From assembly GCA_910583605.1 (NCBI GenBank), contig CAJTXN010000003.1, forward strand, positions 143,923 to 207,922: a stretch of 64,000 bases of DNA, read 5' to 3'. Numbering within the stretch: position 1 is the first letter of the stretch; the number at the start of each line of letters is the position of its first letter. The notes under the pieces were generated by a model. The model was not told where the DNA came from. It searched no databases and was given only the letters and a program-made list of their open reading frames with translations. This document shows, one piece after another, positions 36,185 through 44,686 of the stretch. This DNA is from an uncultured Lachnospiraceae bacterium. Lineage in GTDB: Bacteria > Bacillota > Clostridia > Lachnospirales > Lachnospiraceae. Both the position numbers and the translations under genes were made by a program.

Positions 36185-36466
36185 ATGGCTCGATCATTAA
36201 AAAAAGGACCATTTGCAGATGAAAGTTTATTAAAGAAGATAGACGCTATGAACGCATCCGGTGACAAGTCGGTTATCAAGACATGGTCACGTCGTTCTAC
36301 AATCTTTCCGCAGATGGTTGGACATACAATTGCAGTTCATGACGGCAGAAAACACGTACCTGTTTATGTAACAGAAGATATGGTTGGACATAAACTTGGT
36401 GAGTTTGTTGCTACAAGAACTTACAGAGGACATGGAAAAGACGAGAAGAAGAGTAAGTCTCGTTAG
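36185..36466 (+). CDS. rpsS: 30S ribosomal protein S19 (uS19)
   Basis: A 93-residue protein starting MARSLKKGPFADESLLKKID, with SRRSTIFPQMVGHTIAVHDG and GHKLGEFVATRTYRGH, all hallmark S19 segments. It sits in the small subunit head next to S13. AGGAGG lies 14 bases after rplB. Confidence 0.97.
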   Translation: MARSLKKGPFADESLLKKIDAMNASGDKSVIKTWSRRSTIFPQMVGHTIAVHDGRKHVPVYVTEDMVGHKLGEFVATRTYRGHGKDEKKSKSR

Positions 36467-36497
36467 TTTATAGGATATTTGAAAGGAGGTCACATCC

Positions 36498-36884
36498 ATG
36501 GCAAAAGGACATAGATCCCAGATAAAGAGAGAAAGAAATGCAAATAAAGATACCAGACCATCGGCTAAGTTATCATATGCCAGAGTATCTGTTCAGAAAG
36601 CATGTTTCGTATTAGATGCCATCAGAGGAAAGGATGTTCAGACAGCACTTGGTATTTTAGCATACAATCCAAGATATGCATCTTCACTAATAGAAAAATT
36701 ATTAAAGTCAGCAATTGCAAATGCTGAAAACAATAACGGTATGAGCGTTGATAACCTTTATATTGAGGAATGTTACGCAAATAAAGGACCTACAATGAAG
36801 AGAATCAGACCGAGAGCACAGGGCAGAGCTTACAGAATCGAAAAGAGAATGAGCCACATTACAATTGTGCTGAATGAAAGATAA
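36498..36884 (+). CDS. rplV: 50S ribosomal protein L22 (uL22)
   Basis: A 128-residue protein. The body (KLSYARVSVQKACFVLDAIRG) and beta-hairpin (GPTMKRIRPRAQGRAYRIEKR) match L22, whose hairpin forms part of the exit tunnel. The first residues (AKGHRSQIKRERNAN) are a basic extension common in this group of Clostridia. GAAAGGAGG precedes the ATG. Confidence 0.97.
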   Translation: MAKGHRSQIKRERNANKDTRPSAKLSYARVSVQKACFVLDAIRGKDVQTALGILAYNPRYASSLIEKLLKSAIANAENNNGMSVDNLYIEECYANKGPTMKRIRPRAQGRAYRIEKRMSHITIVLNER

Positions 36885-36913
36885 TAGACCTGATATTAGA
36901 AAGGAGACATATA

Positions 36914-37570
36914 ATGGGACAGAAAGTTAATCCTCACGGCCTTAGAGTCGGAGTTATTAAGGACTGGGACTCAAAATGGTATGCAGAAGCTGATTTTGCT
37001 GATAATCTGATTGAAGATTACGAAATCAGAAAATACCTGAAAGAGAAATTATACAGCTCAGGCGTTTCAAAGATTGAAATCGAAAGAGCATCTGACAGAT
37101 TAAAAGTTATTATTCATACAGCTAAGCCTGGTATCGTAATCGGTAAGGGCGGCGCTGAAATCGAAAAGCTTAAGAAAGAAGTTCAGAAGTTTACAAGCAA
37201 AAAACTGTTAATCGATATTAAAGAAGTAAAGAGACCGGATAGAGAAGCACAGTTAGTAGCTGAGAATATTGCACTTCAGTTAGAAAACCGTGTATCTTTC
37301 AGAAGAGCTATGAAATCTACCATGTCAAGAACCATGAAGTCAGGAGCAAAAGGTATTAAGACAGCAGTTTCCGGACGTCTTGGCGGTGCTGATATGGCTC
37401 GTACAGAGTTTTATAGCGAAGGAACAATTCCACTTCAGACATTACGTGCTGATATAGATTATGGATTCGCTGAGGCAGATACCACATACGGAAAACTCGG
37501 TGTTAAAGTATGGGTATACAAAGGCGAGGTTCTTCCAACAAAAGAAGTTAAGGAAGGGAGCGATAAATAA
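36914..37570 (+). CDS. rpsC: 30S ribosomal protein S3 (uS3)
   Basis: A 218-residue protein. MGQKVNPHGLRVGVIKDWDS is the standard start. The KH domain carries KPGIVIGKGGAEIEKL near residue 75, and the C-terminal domain has GRLGGADMARTEFYSEG. S3 lies at the mRNA entry channel. The TAA overlaps the ATG of rplP (TAATG). Confidence 0.97.
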   Translation: MGQKVNPHGLRVGVIKDWDSKWYAEADFADNLIEDYEIRKYLKEKLYSSGVSKIEIERASDRLKVIIHTAKPGIVIGKGGAEIEKLKKEVQKFTSKKLLIDIKEVKRPDREAQLVAENIALQLENRVSFRRAMKSTMSRTMKSGAKGIKTAVSGRLGGADMARTEFYSEGTIPLQTLRADIDYGFAEADTTYGKLGVKVWVYKGEVLPTKEVKEGSDK

Positions 37571-38007
37571 TGTTAATGCCTAAGAGAGTAAAGCGTCGTA
37601 AACAGTTCCGTGGTTCTATGAAAGGTAAAGCTTTAAGAGGAAACAGAATCACAAACGGTGAATATGGTATTGTCGCTTTAGAGCCAGCATGGATTAAATC
37701 AAATCAGATAGAAGCTGCCCGTATTGCTATGACACGTTATATCAAGCGTGGTGGTAAAGTTTGGATTAAGATATTCCCTGATAAACCAGTAACAGCAAAA
37801 CCAGCTGAAACTCGTATGGGTTCCGGAAAGGGAACATTGGAATACTGGGTAGCAGTCGTTAAACCAGGTCGTGTAATGTTCGAAATAGCAGGAGTACCAG
37901 AAGAGACAGCTAGAGAAGCTTTACGTCTTGCAATGCACAAATTGCCGGTTAAGTGTAAAGTTGTTTCTCGTGCAGATTTAGAAGGCGGTGATAACAGTGA
38001 AAATTAG
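37570..38007 (+). CDS. rplP: 50S ribosomal protein L16 (uL16)
   Basis: A 145-residue protein starting MLMPKRVKRRKQFRG, with KPVTAKPAETRMGSGKG near residue 75. L16 organises the A-site region of the large subunit. The start overlaps the stop of rpsC, and GGGAG lies in the end of rpsC. It overlaps rpmC by 11 bases. Confidence 0.97.
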   Translation: MLMPKRVKRRKQFRGSMKGKALRGNRITNGEYGIVALEPAWIKSNQIEAARIAMTRYIKRGGKVWIKIFPDKPVTAKPAETRMGSGKGTLEYWVAVVKPGRVMFEIAGVPEETAREALRLAMHKLPVKCKVVSRADLEGGDNSEN

Positions 38008-38197
38008 TAAGTATGTAGAAGATTTAAAGGCAAAATCAGCTGCAGAATTAAACGATGAATTAGTAGCTGCTAAAAAGGAACTTTTTAATTTGAGATTTCA
38101 AAACGCAACAAACCAGTTAGAGAACACAAGCAGAATTAAGGAAGTCAGAAGAAATATTGCGAGAATTCAGACAATCATTGCACAGAAAGCTGACTAA
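37997..38197 (+). CDS. rpmC: 50S ribosomal protein L29 (uL29)
   Basis: A 66-residue protein (KISKYVEDLKAKSAAELNDE, then KKELFNLRFQNATNQLENTS and KEVRRNIARIQTI) that binds near the tunnel exit beside L23. The GTG at 37997, inside the end of rplP, gives the usual N-terminus; a GTG nine bases upstream would add three residues. AGGCGGTGA upstream is the only available ribosome binding site. Confidence 0.95.
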   Translation: MKISKYVEDLKAKSAAELNDELVAAKKELFNLRFQNATNQLENTSRIKEVRRNIARIQTIIAQKAD

Positions 38198-38238
38198 TTA
38201 ATATGCATTTCAATTATCTATGAAAGGAGGACCTTGTT

Positions 38239-38496
38239 GTGGAAGAAAGAAACCTGAGAAAGACAAGAGTAGGTAAAGTCGTTAGTGATAAAATGGATAA
38301 AACAATCGTAGTTGCTGTTGAGGACCACGTTAAGCATCCTTTATATAAGAAAATCGTAAAGAGAACTTATAAGTTAAAGGCACATGATGAGAAGAACGAA
38401 TGTGGTATCGGTGATAAAGTAAAAGTAATGGAAACAAGACCGTTGTCTAAGGATAAGAGATGGAGACTTGTTGAAATTATAGAGAAGGCAAGATAG
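38239..38496 (+). CDS. rpsQ: 30S ribosomal protein S17 (uS17)
   Basis: An 85-residue protein with a GTG start after GAAAGGAGG. RKTRVGKVVSDKMDKTIVV and HPLYKKIVKRTYKLKAHDE are typical; DKVKVMETRPLSKDKRWRL ends the OB fold. S17 binds the 5' domain of 16S rRNA. Confidence 0.97.
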   Translation: MEERNLRKTRVGKVVSDKMDKTIVVAVEDHVKHPLYKKIVKRTYKLKAHDEKNECGIGDKVKVMETRPLSKDKRWRLVEIIEKAR

Positions 38497-38513
38497 TAGA
38501 AAGGAGTATCATT

Positions 38514-38882
38514 ATGATTCAACAGGAAAGTAGACTTAAAGTTGCTGATAACACAGGCGCTAAGGAATTACTTTGTATCAGGGTAATGGGCGGTTCTACT
38601 AGAAGATATGCTAATATAGGCGATGTAATCGTTGCTACTGTTAAAGATGCAACACCAGGCGGTGTTGTTAAAAAGGGTGACGTTGTGAAAGCCGTTGTAG
38701 TTCGTTCCGTAAAAGGCGCACGTCGTAAAGACGGTTCTTATATAAAATTTGACGAAAATGCTGCTGTTATCATTAAAGATGATAAGACCCCAAGAGGAAC
38801 TCGTATATTTGGACCAGTAGCCAGAGAGCTCAGAGATAAGCAGTTTATGAAGATTGTATCTCTGGCCCCTGAAGTGTTATAG
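38514..38882 (+). CDS. rplN: 50S ribosomal protein L14 (uL14)
   Basis: A 122-residue protein, the standard length: MIQQESRLKVADNTGAKELL start, KKGDVVKAVVVRS in the middle and GTRIFGPVARELRDK near the end. L14 contributes to an intersubunit bridge. AAAGGAG precedes the ATG. Confidence 0.98.
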   Translation: MIQQESRLKVADNTGAKELLCIRVMGGSTRRYANIGDVIVATVKDATPGGVVKKGDVVKAVVVRSVKGARRKDGSYIKFDENAAVIIKDDKTPRGTRIFGPVARELRDKQFMKIVSLAPEVL

Positions 38883-38894
38883 GGAGGTGTAGGC

Positions 38895-39206
38895 ATGGCA
38901 ACAAGTAAAATTAAAAAAGGTGATTTAGTAAGAGTAATCGCCGGTAAAGATAAAGGCAAGGAAGGAAAAGTTATTTCTATCGACAGAAAGAATGAAAGAG
39001 TCCTTGTGGAAGGCATCAATATGATCACCAAGCACACAAAACCAAGTGCACAGAACCAAAACGGCGGAATCATCAATCAGGAAGCACCGATCAGCATCTC
39101 CAATGTAATGTATGTTGTAAATGGAAAGACCACAAGAATCGGTTTTACTGAAAAGGATGGCAAGAAAGTACGTGTAGCTAAGGCTACAGGCGAAGTAATA
39201 GATTAA
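38895..39206 (+). CDS. rplX: 50S ribosomal protein L24 (uL24)
   Basis: A 103-residue protein with an N-terminal KOW motif (KGDLVRVIAGKDKGKEGKV) and GGIINQEAPISISNVM near residue 60. L24 is an early assembly protein of the large subunit. GGGAGG lies just before the start. Confidence 0.97.
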   Translation: MATSKIKKGDLVRVIAGKDKGKEGKVISIDRKNERVLVEGINMITKHTKPSAQNQNGGIINQEAPISISNVMYVVNGKTTRIGFTEKDGKKVRVAKATGEVID

Positions 39207-39234
39207 TTTTTGACAGAGAGGAGGTCCGGAGAAG

Positions 39235-39774
39235 TTGAGTAGACTTAAGGAGACTTACAAGAATGAAATCGTAGATGCGATGATGAAGAAATTTAATTAC
39301 AAAAATGTCATGGAAGTTCCAAAACTTGATAAAGTTGTTATAAATATGGGCGTTGGTGAAGCAAAAGACAACGCAAAAATCTTAGAATCAGCAGTGAAGG
39401 ATATGGAAATCATTGCCGGTCAGAAGGCTGTTTTAACCAAGGCAAAAAATTCAGTAGCGAATTTTAAGATAAGAGAAGGACAGGCTATTGGATGTAAAGT
39501 TACTCTCAGAGGAGAAAAAATGTATGAGTTCGTTGACCGTTTAATTAACCTTGCATTACCTCGTGTACGTGACTTTAGAGGTGTAAATCCTAATGCATTT
39601 GATGGACGTGGAAACTATGCCCTTGGTATCAAAGAGCAGATTATCTTCCCAGAAATCGAATATGATAAGGTAGATAAGGTCAGAGGTATGGACGTTATAT
39701 TTGTTACTACCGCTAAGACTGATGAAGAAGCCCGCGAATTATTGGCATTATTCAATATGCCATTTCAAAAATAG
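39235..39774 (+). CDS. rplE: 50S ribosomal protein L5 (uL5)
   Basis: A 179-residue protein with a TTG start after GAGGAGG at 39218-39224. SRLKETYKNEIVDAMMKKFNYKN is the expected L5 start and there is no ATG nearby that keeps it. DKVVINMGVGEA and RDFRGVNPNAFDGRGNY are conserved. L5 binds 5S rRNA in the central protuberance. Confidence 0.97.
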   Translation: MSRLKETYKNEIVDAMMKKFNYKNVMEVPKLDKVVINMGVGEAKDNAKILESAVKDMEIIAGQKAVLTKAKNSVANFKIREGQAIGCKVTLRGEKMYEFVDRLINLALPRVRDFRGVNPNAFDGRGNYALGIKEQIIFPEIEYDKVDKVRGMDVIFVTTAKTDEEARELLALFNMPFQK

Positions 39775-39789
39775 TTAGGAGGTAATCCC

Positions 39790-39975
39790 ATGGCTAAGAC
39801 TGCTATGAAATTAAAACAACAGCGTAAAGCAAAGTTTTCAACTCAGGAATATTCACGTTGTAGAATTTGTGGTCGTCCGCATGCTTATTTAAGAAAATAC
39901 GGAATCTGCAGAATCTGTTTCCGTGAACTGGCATACAAAGGACAGATACCTGGTGTAAAAAAGGCAAGCTGGTAG
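39790..39975 (+). CDS. rpsN: 30S ribosomal protein S14, zinc type (uS14)
   Basis: A 61-residue, zinc-binding form of S14 with two CxxC pairs (CRICGRPHAYLRKYGICRIC). This short type is typical of Firmicutes and contrasts with the about 100-residue zinc-free form. GTTAGGAGG precedes the ATG. It may be replaced by a zinc-free paralogue under zinc limitation; none is seen in the window. Confidence 0.98.
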   Translation: MAKTAMKLKQQRKAKFSTQEYSRCRICGRPHAYLRKYGICRICFRELAYKGQIPGVKKASW

Positions 39976-40003
39976 GATAAGTTAGAAAGGAGGCAACTTT
40001 TAA

Positions 40004-40405
40004 ATGACAACAAACGATCCAATTGCAGATATGCTTACAAGAATCCGTAATGCAAATACTGCTAAACATGATACAGTAGATATTCCTGCATCAAAAATGA
40101 AGTTAGCAATTGCTGAAATCCTTTTTAATGAAGGCTATATCAAAAAATATGAAATAATTGAAGACGGTAACTTTAAGACCATTAAGGTTACATTAAAATA
40201 TGGCAAGGATAAAAATGAGAAGATAATTACAGGTATTAAGAGAATCTCTAAACCGGGTCTTCGTGTGTATGCCGGCAAGGATGAACTTCCGAGAGTTCTC
40301 GGCGGTCTGGGTATTGCTATCATTTCAACAAATAACGGTGTTGTTACAGATAAAGAAGCAAGAAAATTGAACGTAGGCGGCGAAGTTCTGGCATTCGTTT
40401 GGTAA
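40004..40405 (+). CDS. rpsH: 30S ribosomal protein S8 (uS8)
   Basis: A 133-residue protein: MTTNDPIADMLTRIRNANTA start, and GGEVLAFVW-type end (here NVGGEVLAFVW). S8 binds helix 21 of 16S rRNA and in E. coli represses the spc operon through a site at rplE. AAAGGAGG precedes the ATG. Confidence 0.97.
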   Translation: MTTNDPIADMLTRIRNANTAKHDTVDIPASKMKLAIAEILFNEGYIKKYEIIEDGNFKTIKVTLKYGKDKNEKIITGIKRISKPGLRVYAGKDELPRVLGGLGIAIISTNNGVVTDKEARKLNVGGEVLAFVW

Positions 40406-40463
40406 GCTGATTTATTGTATTTCAATATAAAATATTATTAATCCCAATTAGGAGGTGCACGGC

Positions 40464-41006
40464 ATGTCACGTATAGGAAGAATGCCTATCGCTATCCCGG
40501 CAGGTGTTACCGTGGATATAGCAGAAAATAATAAAGTGACTGTAAAAGGACCGAAAGGAACGCTGGAAAGAGTGTTACCGGAAGAAATGGATATTAAGTT
40601 AGACGGGGAAACAGTTGTCGTTTCCAGACCAAATGACTTAAAGAGAATGAAATCCCTTCATGGTCTGACAAGAACACTGATTGCCAACATGGTAAAAGGT
40701 GTAACTGATGGTTATGAGAAAGTTCTTGAAATCAACGGTGTTGGTTACAGAGCGCAGAAGCAAGGAAAGAAATTAGTGTTATCCCTTGGATATTCCCATC
40801 CTGTTGAAATGGAAGACCCGGAAGGTCTTGAGACAGTTGTGGAAGGTACAAACAAGATAACAGTTAAAGGTATCGATAAAGAAAAAGTAGGCCAGTTCGC
40901 TGCTGAAATCAGAGATAAGAGAAGACCGGAGCCGTATAAGGGCAAAGGTATCAAGTATGCTGATGAAGTTATCAGACGTAAAGTTGGTAAGACTGGTAAG
41001 AAATAA
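40464..41006 (+). CDS. rplF: 50S ribosomal protein L6 (uL6)
   Basis: A 180-residue protein starting MSRIGRMPIAIPAGVTVDI. A GTG nine bases earlier belongs to the AGGAGGTG ribosome binding site and is not the start. INGVGYRAQKQGKKLVLSLGYSHPV and RRPEPYKGKGIKYADE are conserved. L6 lies near the sarcin-ricin loop. Confidence 0.97.
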   Translation: MSRIGRMPIAIPAGVTVDIAENNKVTVKGPKGTLERVLPEEMDIKLDGETVVVSRPNDLKRMKSLHGLTRTLIANMVKGVTDGYEKVLEINGVGYRAQKQGKKLVLSLGYSHPVEMEDPEGLETVVEGTNKITVKGIDKEKVGQFAAEIRDKRRPEPYKGKGIKYADEVIRRKVGKTGKK

Positions 41007-41023
41007 TTGAAGGAGTGACAGAC

Positions 41024-41392
41024 ATGGTTAGTAAAAAATCAAGAACAGAAGTTCGTTTAAATAAACATAGAAGATTACGTAATCGTTTTACTGGTACTGC
41101 AGAAAGACCACGTTTAGCTGTGTTTAGAAGTAATAATCATATGTATGCTCAAATTATTGACGATACAGTTGGAAATACTTTAGTGTCAGCTTCAACTCTT
41201 CAGAAAGATGTTAAGTCTGAATTAGAGAAGACCAATAACGTTGACGCTGCTGCATACTTAGGAACGGTAATTGCTAAGAAAGCGTTGGAAAAGGGTATTA
41301 CAACAGTTGTCTTTGATAGAGGCGGATTCATATATCAAGGAAAAATCAAAGCATTGGCAGATGCTGCCAGAGAAGCTGGATTAGAGTTCTAA
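41024..41392 (+). CDS. rplR: 50S ribosomal protein L18 (uL18)
   Basis: A 122-residue protein. The ATG at 41024 lies nine bases after AAGGAG; a GTG at 41015 is within that site. RLAVFRSNNHMYAQIIDD and FDRGGFIYQGKIKALADAAREAG are typical. L18 binds 5S rRNA with L5. Confidence 0.97.
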   Translation: MVSKKSRTEVRLNKHRRLRNRFTGTAERPRLAVFRSNNHMYAQIIDDTVGNTLVSASTLQKDVKSELEKTNNVDAAAYLGTVIAKKALEKGITTVVFDRGGFIYQGKIKALADAAREAGLEF

Positions 41393-41439
41393 AATTCATA
41401 TTCAATATTTGAATGTATCCCATATAAGGAGGAAAACAC

Positions 41440-41949
41440 ATGAAACGTACAATCGTTGATGCTAGTCAGTTAGAATTAGAAGAAAAAGTAGTATCAATTA
41501 AGCGTGTTACAAAGGTTGTTAAAGGTGGACGTAACATGAGATTCGCAGCACTTGTTGTTGTCGGAGACGGTAACGGACACGTTGGTGCAGGCCTTGGAAA
41601 AGCGGCTGAAATTCCGGAAGCTATTCGCAAAGGCAAAGAAGATGCCATAAAGAAGCTTATAACAGTAGCGGTTGATGATAACGCAAGTATTCCACATGAT
41701 ACAATAGGAAAGTTCGGCAGTGCGGAAGTATTGTTAAAGAAGGCTCCGGAAGGTACCGGTGTTATTGCCGGCGGTCCGGCACGTAACGTACTGGAACTTG
41801 CAGGGATTAAGAATATCCGTACCAAGTCATTAGGCTCAAACAATAAGCAGAACGTAGTTCTTGCTACTATTGAAGGTTTGGCCGGCTTAAAGACTCCGGA
41901 AGAAGTAGCTAGACTTCGCGGTAAATCTGTAGAAGAAATCTTAAGCTAA
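41440..41949 (+). CDS. rpsE: 30S ribosomal protein S5 (uS5)
   Basis: A 169-residue protein. VKGGRNMRFAALVVVGDGNG is the double-stranded RNA-binding domain, and GTGVIAGGPARNVLELAGI follows near residue 105. S5 acts in decoding fidelity, and known spectinomycin-resistance sites lie near the start of the first segment, which is standard here. AAGGAGG precedes the ATG. Confidence 0.97.
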   Translation: MKRTIVDASQLELEEKVVSIKRVTKVVKGGRNMRFAALVVVGDGNGHVGAGLGKAAEIPEAIRKGKEDAIKKLITVAVDDNASIPHDTIGKFGSAEVLLKKAPEGTGVIAGGPARNVLELAGIKNIRTKSLGSNNKQNVVLATIEGLAGLKTPEEVARLRGKSVEEILS

Positions 41950-41964
41950 TAGGAGGAAAATAAG

Positions 41965-42147
41965 ATGGCAGATAAGTTAAAAATTACACTTGTTAAATCA
42001 ACTATCGGCGCTATTCCAAAGCATAAGAAGACCGTTGCTGCTTTAGGCTTAAGAAAGCTGAATAAGACAGTTGAAATGCCTGATAATGCGGCAGTCAGAG
42101 GTATGGTTCAACAGGTAAAACATTTAGTTAAAGTAGAAGAAATATAA
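41965..42147 (+). CDS. rpmD: 50S ribosomal protein L30 (uL30)
   Basis: A 60-residue protein (KITLVKSTIGAIPKHKKTVA, then GLRKLNKTVEMPDNAAVRGM). It is the short bacterial form. AGGAGG precedes the ATG, 15 bases after rpsE. Confidence 0.97.
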   Translation: MADKLKITLVKSTIGAIPKHKKTVAALGLRKLNKTVEMPDNAAVRGMVQQVKHLVKVEEI

Positions 42148-42169
42148 TCACAGATAAGGAGGTGCAACG

Positions 42170-42610
42170 ATGGAATTATCTAATTTAAGACCTGCAGAAG
42201 GTTCAAAGCACAGCGATAATTTTAGAAGAGGTCGTGGACACGGTTCTGGAAACGGAAAGACAGCCGGTAAAGGACACAAGGGACAGAAAGCTCGTTCCGG
42301 AAGCCCAAGACCAGGCTTCGAAGGCGGACAGATGCCTTTATATAGAAGAATTCCTAAGAGAGGTTTCACAAACAGAAACTCTAAGGAAATCATCGGAATC
42401 AATGTTAGTGCACTGGAAAGATTCGAAGATGGAGCAGTTGTTACTGTTGAGACCTTATTAGAAACAGGAATTGTAAAGAATCCGAAAGACGGTGTTAAAA
42501 TTCTTGGATATGGAGATATTACTAAGAAGCTTACAGTGAAGGCAAATGCATTCAGCGATGGTGCAAAGCAGAAGATTGAAGCTCTTGGTGGAACCTGTGA
42601 GGTGATCTAA
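42170..42610 (+). CDS. rplO: 50S ribosomal protein L15 (uL15)
   Basis: A 146-residue protein. The Gly/Arg-rich N-terminus (RGRGHGSGNGKTAGKGHKGQ) inserts into 23S rRNA; FEGGQMPLYRRIPKRGF follows. The TAA overlaps the ATG of secY, linking ribosome and translocon expression. AAGGAGG precedes the ATG. Confidence 0.97.
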   Translation: MELSNLRPAEGSKHSDNFRRGRGHGSGNGKTAGKGHKGQKARSGSPRPGFEGGQMPLYRRIPKRGFTNRNSKEIIGINVSALERFEDGAVVTVETLLETGIVKNPKDGVKILGYGDITKKLTVKANAFSDGAKQKIEALGGTCEVI

Positions 42611-43935
42611 TGCTAAAAACACTGCGTGATGCATTAAAAATCAAAGAGATAAGACAAAGATTATTTTATACGTTCTGTATGTTGGTTCTTGTCAGGCTGG
42701 GCAGTCAGCTGCCTCTTCCTGGCACCACTGCCGAATCCATTGCATCTGTAACAGAGCAGTTCAAGAATGGAGCATTTGGTTTTTTTGATGCATTGACAGG
42801 TGGTTCTTTTGAACAGATGTCATTATTTGCATTGAATATTACACCGTATATTACGTCTTCCATTATAATGCAGCTGCTTACAATTGCCATTCCGAAGCTG
42901 GAGGAAATGCAGAAAGACGGAGAAGAAGGCAGAAAGAAGATTACTGAAATAACCAGATACCTGACGATTGCACTGGCACTGATTGAAGGTACCGCAACGG
43001 CTATCAGTCTTGGAAACAAAGGACTTTTTGGTGCAACAGGCAATATGAGCACATTTGAATATGCATCATTCATTATTGTTGCCGTAGCAACGATGACATG
43101 TGGTTCAGCATTACTTATGTGGATGGGTGAAAACATAACCGAAAAGGGTGTGGGTAACGGAATATCCATTATTCTGTTAATTAATATCATTTCCAGAATT
43201 CCAAATGATATTGCGAATCTGTTTAATCAATTTGTTATAAATGCAAGCTCTGTAGGTGGAAAAGGCTTAGGTGCGGTAATGATTATAGCAATTATTGTGG
43301 TTATCATAGCATTTGTAGTTGTACTGCAGGCTGCTGAGAGAAGAATACCGGTACAGTATTCCAAGAAGATGCAGGGAAGAAAGCTTGTGGGTGGAGCTTC
43401 CTCTCATATTCCTCTTAAGGTAAATACTGCCGGAGTTATTCCAATCATTTTTGCACAATCACTTCTGACATTCCCAAATGTTATTGCGACAATGGTTACC
43501 GGTTCAACACCGGAATGGACAAAATATCTGTTGTCACAGTACTGGTGGAATCCGTCAAAAATAAAATACTCTGTAGGATTTATTGTTTATATCATAATGG
43601 TTGTGGGATTTGCATATTTCTACACCTCTATCACTTTCAATCCAATGGAAGTGGCAAACAATATGAAAAAACAGGGTGGATTTATTCCGGGTATCCGGCC
43701 GGGTAAACCGACGCAGGATTATTTAAATACCATATTGAATTATATTGTATTTATCGGGGCCGTTGGTCTGTTGATTGTAGCAACGATACCGATTGCTTTT
43801 TCCGGAATCTGGAAAGCAACCGTTTCCTTTGGCGGAACATCATTGATCATTATCGTAGGTGTTGTAATTGAAACACTGAAGAAGATAGAATCCATGATGC
43901 TGGTTCGTAACTACAAAGGATTTTTAAATGACTAA
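42610..43935 (+). CDS. secY: Preprotein translocase channel SecY
   Basis: A 441-residue inner-membrane protein with about ten membrane segments, forming the SecYEG protein-export channel. Conserved features are QLPLPGT near residue 35, the plug-side segment FEQMSLFALNITPYITSSIIMQLL near 75, the cytosolic loop RRIPVQYSKKMQGRK near 240, and PGIRPGKPTQDYL near 365. The start overlaps the rplO stop. A strong hairpin follows in the gap to adk. Confidence 0.97.
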   Translation: MLKTLRDALKIKEIRQRLFYTFCMLVLVRLGSQLPLPGTTAESIASVTEQFKNGAFGFFDALTGGSFEQMSLFALNITPYITSSIIMQLLTIAIPKLEEMQKDGEEGRKKITEITRYLTIALALIEGTATAISLGNKGLFGATGNMSTFEYASFIIVAVATMTCGSALLMWMGENITEKGVGNGISIILLINIISRIPNDIANLFNQFVINASSVGGKGLGAVMIIAIIVVIIAFVVVLQAAERRIPVQYSKKMQGRKLVGGASSHIPLKVNTAGVIPIIFAQSLLTFPNVIATMVTGSTPEWTKYLLSQYWWNPSKIKYSVGFIVYIIMVVGFAYFYTSITFNPMEVANNMKKQGGFIPGIRPGKPTQDYLNTILNYIVFIGAVGLLIVATIPIAFSGIWKATVSFGGTSLIIIVGVVIETLKKIESMMLVRNYKGFLND

Positions 43936-43958
43936 ATTCCAAAGTAATAATATGATTA

Positions 43959-43993
43959 GACAATGGAACAGGGCGCTGTCCTGTACCATTGTC
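43959..43993 (+). other. Strong hairpin between secY and adk
   Basis: GACAATGG (43959-43966) pairs with CCATTGTC (43986-43993), and the interior ACAGG/CCTGT adds five more pairs. No T run follows, so it is probably a processing or stability element, or a weak attenuator, inside the operon. Confidence 0.55.
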
Positions 43994-44038
43994 AAAATTG
44001 CTTTAAGCATTAAACAATAAAAGAATGGAGATTTTTTT

Positions 44039-44683
44039 ATGAAGATTATTATGTTAGGTGCGCCTGGTGCCGGCAAGGGAACACAGGCAAAAATGATTGC
44101 AGATAAGTATTCAATACCGCATATATCTACCGGAGATATTTTCCGGGCAAATATTAAAAACGGTACGGAACTGGGCAAAAAAGCCAAGGAATATATGGAT
44201 CAGGGATTACTGGTACCTGATGAGCTTACGGTAGACCTTGTAATTGACAGAGTTGCACAGGAAGACTGTAAGAACGGATATGTTCTGGACGGTTTTCCAA
44301 GAACCATTCCACAGGCGGAAAGTCTGGATGCTGCTCTTGAGAAGCGCGGCGAAAAAGTAGATTATGCAATTAATGTGGAAGTACCGGACGACAATATTGT
44401 AAACCGTATGTCCGGCAGACGTGCATGTGTTGCATGCGGTGCGACATATCATATTGTTCATATACCGACCAAGGTAGAAGGCATCTGTGACCGCTGCGGC
44501 AGTGAACTGATCTTAAGAGATGATGATAAGCCGGAAACGGTTACAAAACGTCTGAATGTATACCATGAGCAGACACAGCCGTTAATCGACTACTATAATG
44601 GAAAGAATGTTTTGGTAGAAGTAGACGGAACCAAGGACATGAAGGATGTATTCGGCGATATCGTAAAGATATTAGGAGCTTAA
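44039..44683 (+). CDS. adk: Adenylate kinase
   Basis: A 214-residue enzyme that interconverts ATP + AMP and 2 ADP. The P-loop GAPGAGKGTQA lies near residue 7, the AMP-binding HISTGDIFR near 28, and DGFPRT near 84. The lid (about 126-162) has two cysteine pairs, CVACG and CDRCG, a structural zinc site found in many Gram-positive enzymes. GGAG precedes the ATG. Its place after secY is conserved in Firmicutes. Confidence 0.97.
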   Translation: MKIIMLGAPGAGKGTQAKMIADKYSIPHISTGDIFRANIKNGTELGKKAKEYMDQGLLVPDELTVDLVIDRVAQEDCKNGYVLDGFPRTIPQAESLDAALEKRGEKVDYAINVEVPDDNIVNRMSGRRACVACGATYHIVHIPTKVEGICDRCGSELILRDDDKPETVTKRLNVYHEQTQPLIDYYNGKNVLVEVDGTKDMKDVFGDIVKILGA

Positions 44684-44686
44684 AAA

